Positions 26,629 through 35,374 of a stretch of 64,000 nt of DNA are shown piece after piece. How positions within the stretch are numbered: the first letter of the stretch is position 1; each line of letters begins with the position of its first letter. The translations under genes and the position numbers were made by a program. The notes beneath the pieces were generated by a model. The model worked only from the letters and a program-made list of their open reading frames with translations. It had not been told where the DNA came from and did no database searches. This DNA comes from Mycolicibacterium rhodesiae NBB3 (lineage in GTDB: Bacteria > Actinomycetota > Actinomycetes > Mycobacteriales > Mycobacteriaceae): assembly GCF_000230895.2 (NCBI RefSeq), contig NC_016604.1, positions 4,154,001 through 4,218,000 on the forward strand, written 5' to 3'.

Positions 26629-27021
26629 CTAAAGCTTGAATCCGCTTTGACGTTCGAAGTCCGCGAGATCGAAATAGTCGGAGAAGCGTGTGATTTTGTC
26701 ATTCTCGACGACGAATACCCCGGTCACCGGCAACACGACGCTGGTGCCGTCGTTCATCGTGAAGTAGTCCACCCGCTCGGCCAGCACCAGGCCGGGTTCG
26801 GCGGCAAGGGTGACGATGTCGAGCTTGGCCTCGGAGAACGCGTTGAGGAACGCCTGAAATATCGCGCGGATACCGGCGATGCCCTCGATCGGCTTGACCG
26901 GCACGTTGTGGTAGACGGCGTCGTCGGCGAACGCGCCGCAAATGGTGTCGAGATCGCGACCCTCCCACGAACCGAGAAAGTCACGGACAAGCTTCTCGCT
27001 GGTCTGTTTGGTGACGGTCAT
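26629..27021 (-). CDS. Limonene-1,2-epoxide hydrolase-like protein (SnoaL fold)
   Basis: A 130-residue NTF2-fold protein. It carries the full catalytic set of the limonene epoxide hydrolase family: Y37 and N39 (YHNVPVKP), R83 and D85 (ERVDYF) and D115 (RFSDYFD). It should open epoxides by a one-step acid/base mechanism, unlike the covalent EphB mechanism. It diverges from yrbE3A and precedes mce3R. The motif upstream of its start is nearly identical (21 of 22 bases) to that upstream of the LLM operon, so both are likely repressed by Mce3R. I do not recall an equivalent next to mce3R in M. tuberculosis. Confidence 0.85.
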   Translation of the reverse strand: MTVTKQTSEKLVRDFLGSWEGRDLDTICGAFADDAVYHNVPVKPIEGIAGIRAIFQAFLNAFSEAKLDIVTLAAEPGLVLAERVDYFTMNDGTSVVLPVTGVFVVENDKITRFSDYFDLADFERQSGFKL

Positions 27022-27087
27022 TGGGGGCCTCCTCGTATCAATGCACGAGGCGGCTCGCCGTTCACCACCTCAACTGTGACGTACAGA

Positions 27088-27184
27088 ACAGTACTATCAA
27101 GATACATCACTGTGCACAAGTCATGGTTGTAATCGTTGTTTGCCGCTCGGCTATGCATGATCAAGCGTATTAACTATGGACATA
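27088..27184. promoter_or_regulatory. Mce3R-type bidirectional regulatory region B
   Basis: Mirror copy of region A (18484-18580). Here 27088-27109 carries, on the minus strand, the core GATGTATCTTGNTAGTACTG facing the epoxide hydrolase gene, and 27165-27184 carries, on the plus strand, GCGTATTNNNTATGGACATA facing yrbE3A. Centre spacing is again 76 bp. The intervening 55 bp also retain GGYAAAYAACG and CTTG when read in the matching direction. Confidence 0.75.
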
Positions 27185-27497
27185 AGTAACCGTGGCCGCG
27201 TACCCTCTCGGTTGTCACCGACCAACTTCGACCTGCCCGGATGGCCAACATGAGCTGCTCTGATCGTCGCCGCGGCGTCGAACCCGTGTGGTTCGCGCAG
27301 GTGCGGCGAGCTGTCGCCGCAGCGCACCCGCGACGTCCGCAGCAAACGTTGAGAAAGCGCATCGGTGGTGGCCCATGCCTCGTACGGGGGAGACTTATAC
27401 CTCTTTCTGGAAGCAGCAACCGGGTCACAGTGATCGATAGCGTTCCGGCTATGCCCTCCGGCGATGACGACATCCCGCAAATGCGGTTGGCGCCGAC
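27185..27497 (+). other. Long leader of the mce3 operon
   Basis: These 313 bp separate the operator region from the yrbE3A start. An 87-codon open frame (27241-27504) runs into yrbE3A but has no ribosome site or recognisable protein, so I treat the stretch as untranslated leader. No terminator hairpin or known riboswitch is obvious. Confidence 0.4.
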
Positions 27498-28271
27498 ATG
27501 GTGATCTCAGCGCAAACGGCAACCAAGCCCGTCAGAGCGGTCGGCGGCTTCTTCGCGATGTCGTTGGACACCTTCGTGTCCATGTTCAAGCCGCCGTTCG
27601 CGTGGCGTGAGTATCTGTCTCAATGCTGGTTCGTCGCGCGGGTGTCGACGCTGCCGGCGATATTGATGACGATCCCATGGGCGGTGATTTCGGGATTTCT
27701 CTTCAACGTCTTGTTGGCCGACATCGGTGCCGCGGACTTTTCCGGCACTGGTGCGGCGATCTTCACGGTTTCTCAGAGCGGTCCGATCGTGACGGTATTG
27801 GTGGTGGCGGGCGCGGGTGCCACGGCGATGTGTGCCGACCTGGGTGCGCGAACGATCCGCGAGGAACTCGACGCGCTGCGGGTGATGGGTATCAATCCGA
27901 TTCAGGCTCTGGTGGTTCCACGCGTGCTCGCGGCCACCACGGTGTCGCTGGCACTGAGCTCGGTGGTGATCATGACGGGTCTGGTCGGCGCGTTCGTCTG
28001 CTCGGTGTTTCTCATGGACGTGTCCGCGGGCGCGTGGGTGGCGGGTCTCACCACGCTGACTCACATGACCGATGTCATCATCTCGATGATCAAGGCGACC
28101 CTGTTCGGATTGATGGCGGGATTGATCGCCTGCTACCAAGGCATTTCGGTGGGTGGCGGGTCTGCCGGCGTGGGCAGGGCGGTGAACGAAACCGTGGTGT
28201 TCGCCTTCCTCGTGTTGTTCTTGATCAACATCATCGTCACCGCGGTCGGCGTCCCCTTCATGGTGTCCTGA
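27498..28271 (+). CDS. yrbE3A: MCE-associated permease YrbE3A (MlaE family)
   Basis: A 257-residue inner-membrane permease of the MlaE/YrbE family, forming with YrbE3B the permease of the Mce3 lipid importer that works with an MceG-type ATPase encoded elsewhere. About five to six hydrophobic segments are visible. The conserved family stretch is ATAMCADLGARTIREELDALRVMGINPIQALVVPRVLA, interrupted here for brevity, containing the EE-box near ARTIREELDAL that couples to the ATPase. Starts ATG with only a weak ribosome site. Ends 9 nt before yrbE3B. Confidence 0.93.
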   Translation: MVISAQTATKPVRAVGGFFAMSLDTFVSMFKPPFAWREYLSQCWFVARVSTLPAILMTIPWAVISGFLFNVLLADIGAADFSGTGAAIFTVSQSGPIVTVLVVAGAGATAMCADLGARTIREELDALRVMGINPIQALVVPRVLAATTVSLALSSVVIMTGLVGAFVCSVFLMDVSAGAWVAGLTTLTHMTDVIISMIKATLFGLMAGLIACYQGISVGGGSAGVGRAVNETVVFAFLVLFLINIIVTAVGVPFMVS

Positions 28272-28280
28272 GGTGAAGCC

Positions 28281-29135
28281 ATGACGCTGAGTGTCCCGAG
28301 CTCCCTTCGTCCGCGGCTGCAGCGAACGAGGAATGCCGTGGTGGGCGGGTGGGATCAGATTGGTTCGCAGACAAGGTTTTACGCCACCACACTGGCCGGA
28401 ATCCCCGATGCCGTCGTCAACTACCGCAGCGAGTTGTTGCGGGTGATCGCGCAGATGGGGTTGGGCAGTGGGGCACTTGCGGTGATTGGCGGAACGGTCG
28501 TCATCGTCGCGTTCTTGACGATGACGACCGGCGCAATTGTGGCGGTGCAGGGCTACAACCAGTTGGCGTCGGTGGGTGTGGAGGCGCTGACGGGCTTCGC
28601 ATCGGCGTTCTTCAATACCCGCGAAATCCAGCCGGGAACCGTGATGGTGGCACTGGCGGCCACCGTGGGCGCCGGTAGTACCGCCCAGCTGGGTGCGATG
28701 CGGATCAATGAAGAGATCGATGCGCTGGAAGCCATCGGCATTCGGAGTGTGAGCTACCTGGCGTCCACCAGGGTGGTGGCCGGCGTGATTGTGGCGATCC
28801 CCTTGTTCTGCATCGGGCTGATGACCGCATATTGGGCCGCTCGTATCGGCACCACCGCTGTTTATGGCCAGGGGTCAGGTGTCTACGACCACTACTTCTA
28901 CACGTATCTGAGTCCATCCGACGTCTTGTGGTCGTTGGCCGAGGTGGCTGCGGTCGCGTTGATGATCATGTTGCTGTGCACCTATTACGGCTACACCGCC
29001 CGTGGCGGGCCTGCGGGGGTCGGTGAGGCCGTGGGCCGGGCCGTGCGTGCCTCGATGGTCATTGCGTCGGTCCTGATCGTAATCATGACGCTGGCCATCT
29101 ATGGCCAGTCCGGCGACTTCCATTTGGCGGGCTAG
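28281..29135 (+). CDS. yrbE3B: MCE-associated permease YrbE3B (MlaE family)
   Basis: The second permease subunit, 284 residues, with a longer cytoplasmic N-terminus (RPRLQRTRNAVVGGWDQIGS) followed by five to six membrane segments. The EE-box region reads GAMRINEEIDALEAIGIRSVSYL, matching its partner's ATPase-coupling helix. AGGTGA precedes the ATG. It is followed 4 nt later by mce3A in the usual yrbEA-yrbEB-mceA order. Confidence 0.93.
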   Translation: MTLSVPSSLRPRLQRTRNAVVGGWDQIGSQTRFYATTLAGIPDAVVNYRSELLRVIAQMGLGSGALAVIGGTVVIVAFLTMTTGAIVAVQGYNQLASVGVEALTGFASAFFNTREIQPGTVMVALAATVGAGSTAQLGAMRINEEIDALEAIGIRSVSYLASTRVVAGVIVAIPLFCIGLMTAYWAARIGTTAVYGQGSGVYDHYFYTYLSPSDVLWSLAEVAAVALMIMLLCTYYGYTARGGPAGVGEAVGRAVRASMVIASVLIVIMTLAIYGQSGDFHLAG

Positions 29136-29139
29136 CGGC

Positions 29140-30516
29140 ATGAAGCGCAGGGCAGGGACATACCGCATCGCCACGGGGTGGTGGACGCTGATCCTGTTGA
29201 CGGCCATCGTCCTGTTCCTGTCCGTGACCGCGGCGTCGTTCGGTGAAACATTCAGGTCGTATGTGCCCGTGACGCTTTCATCGGATCGAGCAGGGTTGGT
29301 GATGGAGACCAACGCCGATGTCATGATGCGTGGTGTCCAAGTCGGCCGGGTCAGCCAAATAGGCGGCGGGACCGACAAAGCCAGCTTGCGACTCGAGATC
29401 GACCCGGAGCAGATCCGCTACATCCCGGCCAACGTGGAAGCGCAGATCAGTGCCACGACCGCATTCGGCACGAAGTTCGTGGAGCTGATGTATCCGCCGA
29501 ATCCGAGCCCAAAGAGGCTGTCCGCCGGTGCTGTGCTGCATTCGAAGAACGTCAGCACAGAGATCAACACGGTGTTCGAAAACGTCGTCGAGCTGCTCAA
29601 GATGATCGACCCGCTGAAGCTGAACGCCGTGCTCACCGCGGTCGCCGACGGCGTGCGCGGACAGGGTCAGCGGATGGGCCAGGCCACCACAGACCTCAAC
29701 GAGGTCCTGCTGGCGCTGAACGAACGTGCCGACACCATCACAGAGAATTGGCGCTCGCTCAAGGACTTCGCCGATACCTATGACGCCGCCGCCGACGACA
29801 TCGTGTCCGTGCTGGATGCCGTCAGTACCACCAGCACGACGATCACCGACCAATCCGCCGCACTGGATGGGCTGCTGCTCAACGTGATTGGTTTGTCGAC
29901 CTCCGGCACAGACCTCCTCGCCACGAGTAAGGACGACTTCGTCGAGGCGGTCAACACCCTCGAGCCGACGACGAACCTGCTGCTGCAACACAGTCCCGTG
30001 TACGAATGCTTCCTGAAGGGCACCACGTGGTATCTCGACAACGGCGGTTACGCGGCGTGGGGCGGCGACGGCCGCACTCTTCAACTCGACGTCGCCCTGC
30101 TGTTGGGTAACGATCCCTACGCCTACCCGAACAATCTGCCGATAGTTGCCGCCAAGGGTGGCCCAGGCGGTGCGCCGGGGTGTGGGTCACTACCCGACGC
30201 GACCAAGAACTTCCCGGTGCGCCAGCTGATCACCAACACCGGGTGGGGAACCGGCCTGGACATCCGGCCCAATCCCGGTCTCGGGCATCCCTGTTGGGCG
30301 AACTACTTCCCGGCGACCCGCGCTGTGCCGGAGCCACCCAGCATTCGTCAGTGCCTACCTGGCCCCGCGATCGGGCCGGTTCCGTACCCCGGAGCGCCGC
30401 CATATGGCGCGCCGCTCTACGGGCCGGGCGGGGTGCCGTTGTGGCCGGGAGTGGCCCCGGCGCCCCCGGGGCCGGAGCCGGCGCCACTCGACCACCACGG
30501 GCAGGGCCCACCGTGA
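29140..30516 (+). CDS. mce3A: Mce family protein Mce3A
   Basis: A 458-residue substrate-binding/tunnel subunit of the Mce3 complex. One N-terminal membrane anchor (about 16-38, WWTLILLTAIVLFLSVTAA) is followed by the MlaD/Mce domain (about 45-125: VMETNADVMMRGVQVGRVSQ, FGTKFVELMYP), then a long helical region rich in Thr/Asn/Asp that builds the periplasmic needle, and a Pro/Gly-rich tail (about 405-458, GPVPYPGAPPYGAPLYGPGG). The ATG at 29140 lies just after yrbE3B, within an otherwise longer open frame. The Cys residues in the tail (VYECF, GCGSL, HPCW, RQCLP) suggest extracytoplasmic disulfides. Confidence 0.92.
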   Translation: MKRRAGTYRIATGWWTLILLTAIVLFLSVTAASFGETFRSYVPVTLSSDRAGLVMETNADVMMRGVQVGRVSQIGGGTDKASLRLEIDPEQIRYIPANVEAQISATTAFGTKFVELMYPPNPSPKRLSAGAVLHSKNVSTEINTVFENVVELLKMIDPLKLNAVLTAVADGVRGQGQRMGQATTDLNEVLLALNERADTITENWRSLKDFADTYDAAADDIVSVLDAVSTTSTTITDQSAALDGLLLNVIGLSTSGTDLLATSKDDFVEAVNTLEPTTNLLLQHSPVYECFLKGTTWYLDNGGYAAWGGDGRTLQLDVALLLGNDPYAYPNNLPIVAAKGGPGGAPGCGSLPDATKNFPVRQLITNTGWGTGLDIRPNPGLGHPCWANYFPATRAVPEPPSIRQCLPGPAIGPVPYPGAPPYGAPLYGPGGVPLWPGVAPAPPGPEPAPLDHHGQGPP

Positions 30517-30567
30517 TCGACAAAGTCATCGTGACCGCCGACGGTCTTCACGTTGAGGGGACAAGCC

Positions 30568-31593
30568 GTGGCTGACTTCAAGGGCGTCGTCTGGCGCCTT
30601 GGCATCTTCCTGACCGTGTGTGCGTTCGTCGCGTTCCTGACGCTGACGATCTTCGGGCAATTCCGCTTCGGCGCGGGCAACAGCTACTACGCCGAGTTCA
30701 GAAATGTCTCCAACCTGAGGGAGGGCACGGTGGTGCGGATCGCCGGGGTGGAGGTCGGCAAGGTGGAAGGCATCTCGATCAACCCCGATGCGACTGTGCG
30801 CGTTCAGTTTTTCACCGACAAATCGGTCGTGCTCACGCAGGGCAGCAGGGCGGTGATCCGGTATGACAATCTGTTCGGTGACCGGTATCTGGCGCTCGAG
30901 GAAGGCACCGGCGGGGTCAAGACGCTGAGTCCCGGGCAGACCATCGGTCTGACGAACACTGAGCCCGCGCTGGACCTGGACGCGGTGATCGGTGGTTTCA
31001 AACCGCTGTTTCGGGCGCTGAATCCGGAGCAGGTCAACGATCTGACGCAGCAACTGGTCGAGGCCTTCGAGGGGCAGGGCCCCGAGATCGGGTCTTTCCT
31101 GCAACAGGCCGCGGTGGTGACCAACACGCTGGCCGACCGCGATCTGCTGGTCGGGCAGGTCATCGACAACCTCAACGTGGTGTTGGGAACGCTGGGCGGG
31201 CAGAGCGAGCGGCTGGACAAAGCCGTGACGTCGCTCTCCGAGCTGATCGGCGGGCTCGCTGAACGCCGGACCGACATCTCCAACGCGGTGGCTTATACAA
31301 ATGCCGCCGCCGGGTCGCTCACCGATTTATTGGCTCAGGCCCGCGAACCGTTCAAAGGAGTTGTCGCACAGACCGACCGGGTGGCGGGGATCGCCGTCGC
31401 TGACCACGAATACCTCGACAACCTGCTCAACACGCTGCCCGACAGATACCGGGCGCTGGTGCGGCAGGGGATGTACGGCGACTACTTCAGTTTCTACCTG
31501 TGCGATGTGGTGCTCAAGCTGAACGGAAAGGGCGGACAGCCGGTGTACGTCAAGGTGGCCGGCCAGAGCACAGGGCGGTGCGCGCCCAGGTGA
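30568..31593 (+). CDS. mce3B: Mce family protein Mce3B
   Basis: A 341-residue Mce subunit: N-terminal anchor (GIFLTVCAFVAFLTLTIFG), Mce domain (YYAEFRNVSNLREGTVVRIAGVEVGKVEGI and FGDRYLALEEG, split here), helical needle region and a C-terminal pair of Cys (YLCDVV, GRCAPR). I chose GTG 30568 with GAGGGGA 6 nt upstream over a TTG at 30553. The 51-nt gap to mce3A is the largest in the operon. The last codons overlap mce3C. Confidence 0.9.
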   Translation: MADFKGVVWRLGIFLTVCAFVAFLTLTIFGQFRFGAGNSYYAEFRNVSNLREGTVVRIAGVEVGKVEGISINPDATVRVQFFTDKSVVLTQGSRAVIRYDNLFGDRYLALEEGTGGVKTLSPGQTIGLTNTEPALDLDAVIGGFKPLFRALNPEQVNDLTQQLVEAFEGQGPEIGSFLQQAAVVTNTLADRDLLVGQVIDNLNVVLGTLGGQSERLDKAVTSLSELIGGLAERRTDISNAVAYTNAAAGSLTDLLAQAREPFKGVVAQTDRVAGIAVADHEYLDNLLNTLPDRYRALVRQGMYGDYFSFYLCDVVLKLNGKGGQPVYVKVAGQSTGRCAPR

Positions 31594-32906
31594 AGTCATT
31601 CTCCGAACGCAGCCCCTTGGCCATCGGCACCGTCGGCGTCGTGACCGTCGTCGTGATGGTGGTGGCCGCGCTGCAATATCAGAACCTGCCCTTCCTCAAC
31701 TCGGGCCGCGAGTACTCGGCATATTTCGCTGACGCCGGCGGGCTCAATACGGGTGCCGGCGTTGAAGTCTCGGGCTTCGTGGTTGGCAATGTCTCGGCGA
31801 TCGAACTCCACGAGACAGGTGTGCTCGTCACATTCACGATCGGCAACGATGTGCGTCTGGGCGACCGCACCGAGGCTGCGATCAAGACCAAGAGCCTGTT
31901 GGGCGCGAAGATCGTCGACGTGACACCGCGCGGGAGCGGGCAGCTCGATGGCGCCATACCGCTGGACCGCACGGTTTCGCCGTACCAGCTGCCCGACGCA
32001 CTCGGTGACTTGGCGACCACCATCAGCGGGCTGAACACCGACCAGCTGTCGAACTCGCTGGCCACGTTGGCACAGACTTTTTCGGGCACCCCAGCTGATC
32101 TCAAGGATGCGGTGGCGGGCGTGGCGCGGTTCGCGCAAGTACTCGACAGTCGCGATGAACAACTGCGCAAATTGCTGGACAACGCGGCCCAAGCGACGGG
32201 GGTGTTGGCCAAACGCACCGACCGCATCGTGAGTCTGGTGAAAGACACCAATGCGCTACTGGCAGCCCTGCAGACGCAAAGCGCAGCACTGAATCAGATC
32301 TGGGCGAACATCTCTGCGGTTTCGCGACAGCTGCAGGCGTTCATCGCCGAGAACCGTCAACAGCTTCAGCCGGCGCTGGACAAGCTCAACGGCGTACTGG
32401 CGATCGTCGATGATCGCAAGGAGCGGGTGCAGCAGTCGATCAAACTGATCAACTCCTACGTCATGTCGCTCGGTGAGTCGCTGTCCTCCGGCCCGTTCTT
32501 CAAAGCCTATGTGGTCAACCTCTTTCCGGGTCAATTCGTGCAGCCGTTCATCGACGCGGCGTTTTCGGATCTGGGACTCGATCCCGCCACGCTGCTGCCA
32601 TCGCAGTTGACCGACCCCCAAACCGGCCAACCGGGCACCCCGGCGTTGCCGGTGCCCTTCCCCCGGACCGGTCAGGGTGGGGAACCGATGTTGAATCTGC
32701 CCGACGCGATCACCGGTAAACCGGGGGATCCGCGCTACCCGTACCGCCAGCCGCCCCCGGCCCCGCCGCCCGGCGGACCGCCGCCGGGGCCCCCCGCGCT
32801 GCCCCCGCCAGAGTTGGCCTCCATACCCGAGCCGACTCCATCGCCGGTCTACGTGCCGGCGCCGGGTGAGGCGCCGCCCGTTCAACAATCGGGAGTCCGG
32901 CCATGA
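31590..32906 (+). CDS. mce3C: Mce family protein Mce3C
   Basis: A 438-residue Mce subunit beginning (V)KSFSERSPLAIGTVGVVT, a start shared by MceC proteins. The GTG at 31590 overlaps the mce3B stop as GTGA; a GTG at 31578 is the alternative. The membrane anchor is at about 12-30, the Mce domain spans YSAYFADAGGLNTGAGVEVSG to LLGAKIVDVTPRG, and a helical region follows. A strongly proline-rich tail (about 385-438, PPPAPPPGGPPPGPPALPPP) is likely to reach into or across the cell wall. Confidence 0.92.
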   Translation: MKSFSERSPLAIGTVGVVTVVVMVVAALQYQNLPFLNSGREYSAYFADAGGLNTGAGVEVSGFVVGNVSAIELHETGVLVTFTIGNDVRLGDRTEAAIKTKSLLGAKIVDVTPRGSGQLDGAIPLDRTVSPYQLPDALGDLATTISGLNTDQLSNSLATLAQTFSGTPADLKDAVAGVARFAQVLDSRDEQLRKLLDNAAQATGVLAKRTDRIVSLVKDTNALLAALQTQSAALNQIWANISAVSRQLQAFIAENRQQLQPALDKLNGVLAIVDDRKERVQQSIKLINSYVMSLGESLSSGPFFKAYVVNLFPGQFVQPFIDAAFSDLGLDPATLLPSQLTDPQTGQPGTPALPVPFPRTGQGGEPMLNLPDAITGKPGDPRYPYRQPPPAPPPGGPPPGPPALPPPELASIPEPTPSPVYVPAPGEAPPVQQSGVRP

Positions 32907-34219
32907 TTCCGACCGGGATGAGGTCGCGGCGTACCGCGCGCATCGTCGTCGGCGCGGCGCTGTCGCTCGTGTTGGTTGCGAGCCTGGTCGTCGTGGCACG
33001 AATGCCCGGGCTGATCGCCAGAACAACGGTGGTTGCCTACTTCGACAACAGCACCGGGGTATTCGCCGGCGACCACGTACTCATTCGAGGCGTGCCCGTC
33101 GGCACGATCGACGCGATCGAACCGCAGCCCGATCGAGCCAAGATCACATTCTCGTTCGACAGCCGGTACAAGGTCCCTGCCGATGCCAAGGCGGTGATCC
33201 TGTCGCCGCAGCTGGTGACCGGCCGGACGATCCAGCTCACCCCGCCCTACGCCGGTGGCCCGACGATGTCCGACGGCGCGGTGATTGGAGAAGATCGCAC
33301 CGCAGTGCCTGTCGAATGGGATGACCTGCGCGCTCAACTCGAGCGGCTGACCGAGCTACTCAAGCCCACCAGGCCCGGTGGCGTGAGCACGTTGGGTGCA
33401 CTCATCAACACCACCGCGGACAATCTGCGCGGGCAAGGTTCCTCGATCCGCGACACCGTTATCAAACTGTCGCAGGCAGTTTCGATTCTCGGTGACCACA
33501 GCGACGACATCTTCGCCACGTTCAAGAACCTCTCGACGCTGGTGTCCGCGCTGAGCGACAGTGCCGATCTGCTCGAAGCTCTCAACCACAACCTGGCTGA
33601 CGTGACCTCGCTGCTCGCCGACGACCCGGACAAGGTCGGTCAGGCGGTCGAGGACCTCGACGCGGTGGTGGCCGACGTGAAAGATTTCGCCGCCGACAAC
33701 ACCGAGGCGATCGGCACCGCGTCGGACAAGATGACCTCGATCACTCGCGTGCTGGTGGAAAGCCTCGACGACATCAAACAGACGTTGCACATCGCGCCGA
33801 CCGTGTTGCAGAACTACAACAACATCTACGAGCCCGCCAATGGTTCGTTGACCGGCGCTCTGGCCATCAACAATTTCGCCAACCCGGTGTCCTTCCTGTG
33901 CGGTGCAATTCAGTCCGCATCCCGCCTGGGTGGTGAGCAATCGGCGAAACTGTGCGCGCAGTATTTGGCGCCGATCGTGAAAAACCGCCAGTACAACTTT
34001 CCGCCGATAGGGGAGAACCTCGTCGTCGGCACCCAGACCCGGCCCAACGAGGTCACCTACAGCGAGCCATGGATGCGGCCCGACTACGTCCCGCCCGCGG
34101 CCGAGCCGCCGCCGGGCGTACCGCTGGCCGCCGAAGTACCCGCCCCTGAATCGGCGGTGGCCACGGATCCCACGGACGGTCTGCACGGCATGATGGTGCC
34201 TCCCGGAAGTGCCTCGTGA
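32903..34219 (+). CDS. mce3D: Mce family protein Mce3D
   Basis: A 438-residue Mce subunit: basic N-terminus (MIPTGMRSRRTARIV), membrane anchor about 15-35, Mce domain (VVAYFDNSTGVFAGDHVLIRG and later LVTGRTIQLTPPYAGGP), long helical region, and a short C-terminal tail with Pro/Ala repeats. The ATGA overlap with mce3C gives coupling. Cys in SFLCGAIQ and AKLCAQYL may form a disulfide outside the membrane. Confidence 0.92.
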   Translation: MIPTGMRSRRTARIVVGAALSLVLVASLVVVARMPGLIARTTVVAYFDNSTGVFAGDHVLIRGVPVGTIDAIEPQPDRAKITFSFDSRYKVPADAKAVILSPQLVTGRTIQLTPPYAGGPTMSDGAVIGEDRTAVPVEWDDLRAQLERLTELLKPTRPGGVSTLGALINTTADNLRGQGSSIRDTVIKLSQAVSILGDHSDDIFATFKNLSTLVSALSDSADLLEALNHNLADVTSLLADDPDKVGQAVEDLDAVVADVKDFAADNTEAIGTASDKMTSITRVLVESLDDIKQTLHIAPTVLQNYNNIYEPANGSLTGALAINNFANPVSFLCGAIQSASRLGGEQSAKLCAQYLAPIVKNRQYNFPPIGENLVVGTQTRPNEVTYSEPWMRPDYVPPAAEPPPGVPLAAEVPAPESAVATDPTDGLHGMMVPPGSAS

Positions 34220-35373
34220 CGCGGCGACGGTGGCACCGCGTGGCGGCCAACGTGGCGATGGTCGTGATCGTCGCTGCACTACCCGGCTGCGACTGGCGCG
34301 GGCTGAACTCACTATCGCTTCCCGGCACACAGGGCACCGGCGCGGGCTCGTTCCTTGTCCAGGCACAAATGCCCGACGTCAACAACATCGAGCCGAACTC
34401 GCGGGTGCGTGTCGGAGACGTGACGGTCGGCCACGTCACCAAAATCGAGCGCCAAGGCTGGCATGCGTTGCTCAGCATGCGCCTCAACGGGGATGTCGTC
34501 CTGCCCGCCAATGCGACAGCCAAGATCGGCACAACCAGCCTGCTGGGCTCATTGCATATCGAACTCGCAATGCCGACGACCGAGCCACCGTACGGCAGGC
34601 TCCAGAACGGATCCCTGATCCCACTGACGCAGGGCGGCGCCTACCCGAGCACGGAGCAGACGCTGGCGGCGCTGTCGATGGTGCTCAACGGCGGTGGGCT
34701 GGGCCAGGTGCAAGACATCACCGAGGCGTTCTCCACCGCGTTCCGGGGCCGCGAGCAAGACGTGCGCAGCTTGATCACCCAGCTGAGTGAATTCACGGGG
34801 CACCTCAACGACCAGACCGGCGACATCATCGCGGCCACGGAAAGTCTCAACCGCCTCGTCGGGAAATTCAGCGCGCAGCAACCGGTCCTGGACCGGGCGC
34901 TGGCCACCGTCCCCGACGCGCTGGCAGTCCTGGCCTCCCAACGCGACAACTTGGTTCAGGCGGCCGATCAGCTCGGCAAGTTCAGCGCTCTGACCGTCGA
35001 CACGGTGAACCAGACGAAGGAAAACCTGGTGAAGGAGTTGAAGCAGGTCGGCCCGGTGCTGGAGTCGCTGGCCAACGCAGGCCCGAGCCTGACGCGATCG
35101 CTGAGTCTGCTTGCCACCTTTCCCTTTCCGAACGAAACCTTCGAAAATTTCCAACGCGGTGACTATGCCAACCTGACCGCCATCGTCGATCTCACACTCA
35201 GCCGAATCGACCAGGGAATCTTCACCGGCACCCGATGGGAGTGTGACCTCAGCTGGCTCGAGTTGCAGTGGGGCCGAACCATCGGTCAATTCCCCAGCCC
35301 CTGCATGTCCGGGGGCGTGAACGGCCCAGGGAATCCGCTGACCATCCCGTACCAGTGGAATCAGGGGCCGTAG
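34216..35373 (+). CDS. mce3E: Mce family lipoprotein Mce3E (LprM)
   Basis: The lipidated subunit of the Mce3 complex, 385 residues. The signal ends in ALPGC, so Cys25 is the likely lipid site, followed by DWRGLNSLSLPGT as in MceE proteins. The Mce domain spans PDVNNIEPNSRVRVGDVTVGH to LLGSLHIELAMP, then a helical region. The GTG start overlaps the mce3D stop as GTGA. In M. tuberculosis the equivalent is called LprM. C-terminal Cys in RWECDLSW and SPCMSG are likely extracytoplasmic. Confidence 0.92.
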   Translation: MTRRRWHRVAANVAMVVIVAALPGCDWRGLNSLSLPGTQGTGAGSFLVQAQMPDVNNIEPNSRVRVGDVTVGHVTKIERQGWHALLSMRLNGDVVLPANATAKIGTTSLLGSLHIELAMPTTEPPYGRLQNGSLIPLTQGGAYPSTEQTLAALSMVLNGGGLGQVQDITEAFSTAFRGREQDVRSLITQLSEFTGHLNDQTGDIIAATESLNRLVGKFSAQQPVLDRALATVPDALAVLASQRDNLVQAADQLGKFSALTVDTVNQTKENLVKELKQVGPVLESLANAGPSLTRSLSLLATFPFPNETFENFQRGDYANLTAIVDLTLSRIDQGIFTGTRWECDLSWLELQWGRTIGQFPSPCMSGGVNGPGNPLTIPYQWNQGP

Positions 35374-35374
35374 C

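Noticed and set aside
27241..27504. 87-codon open frame upstream of yrbE3A
   Set aside because: It runs into yrbE3A in another frame, has no ribosome site and no recognisable protein; more likely part of the mce3 leader.
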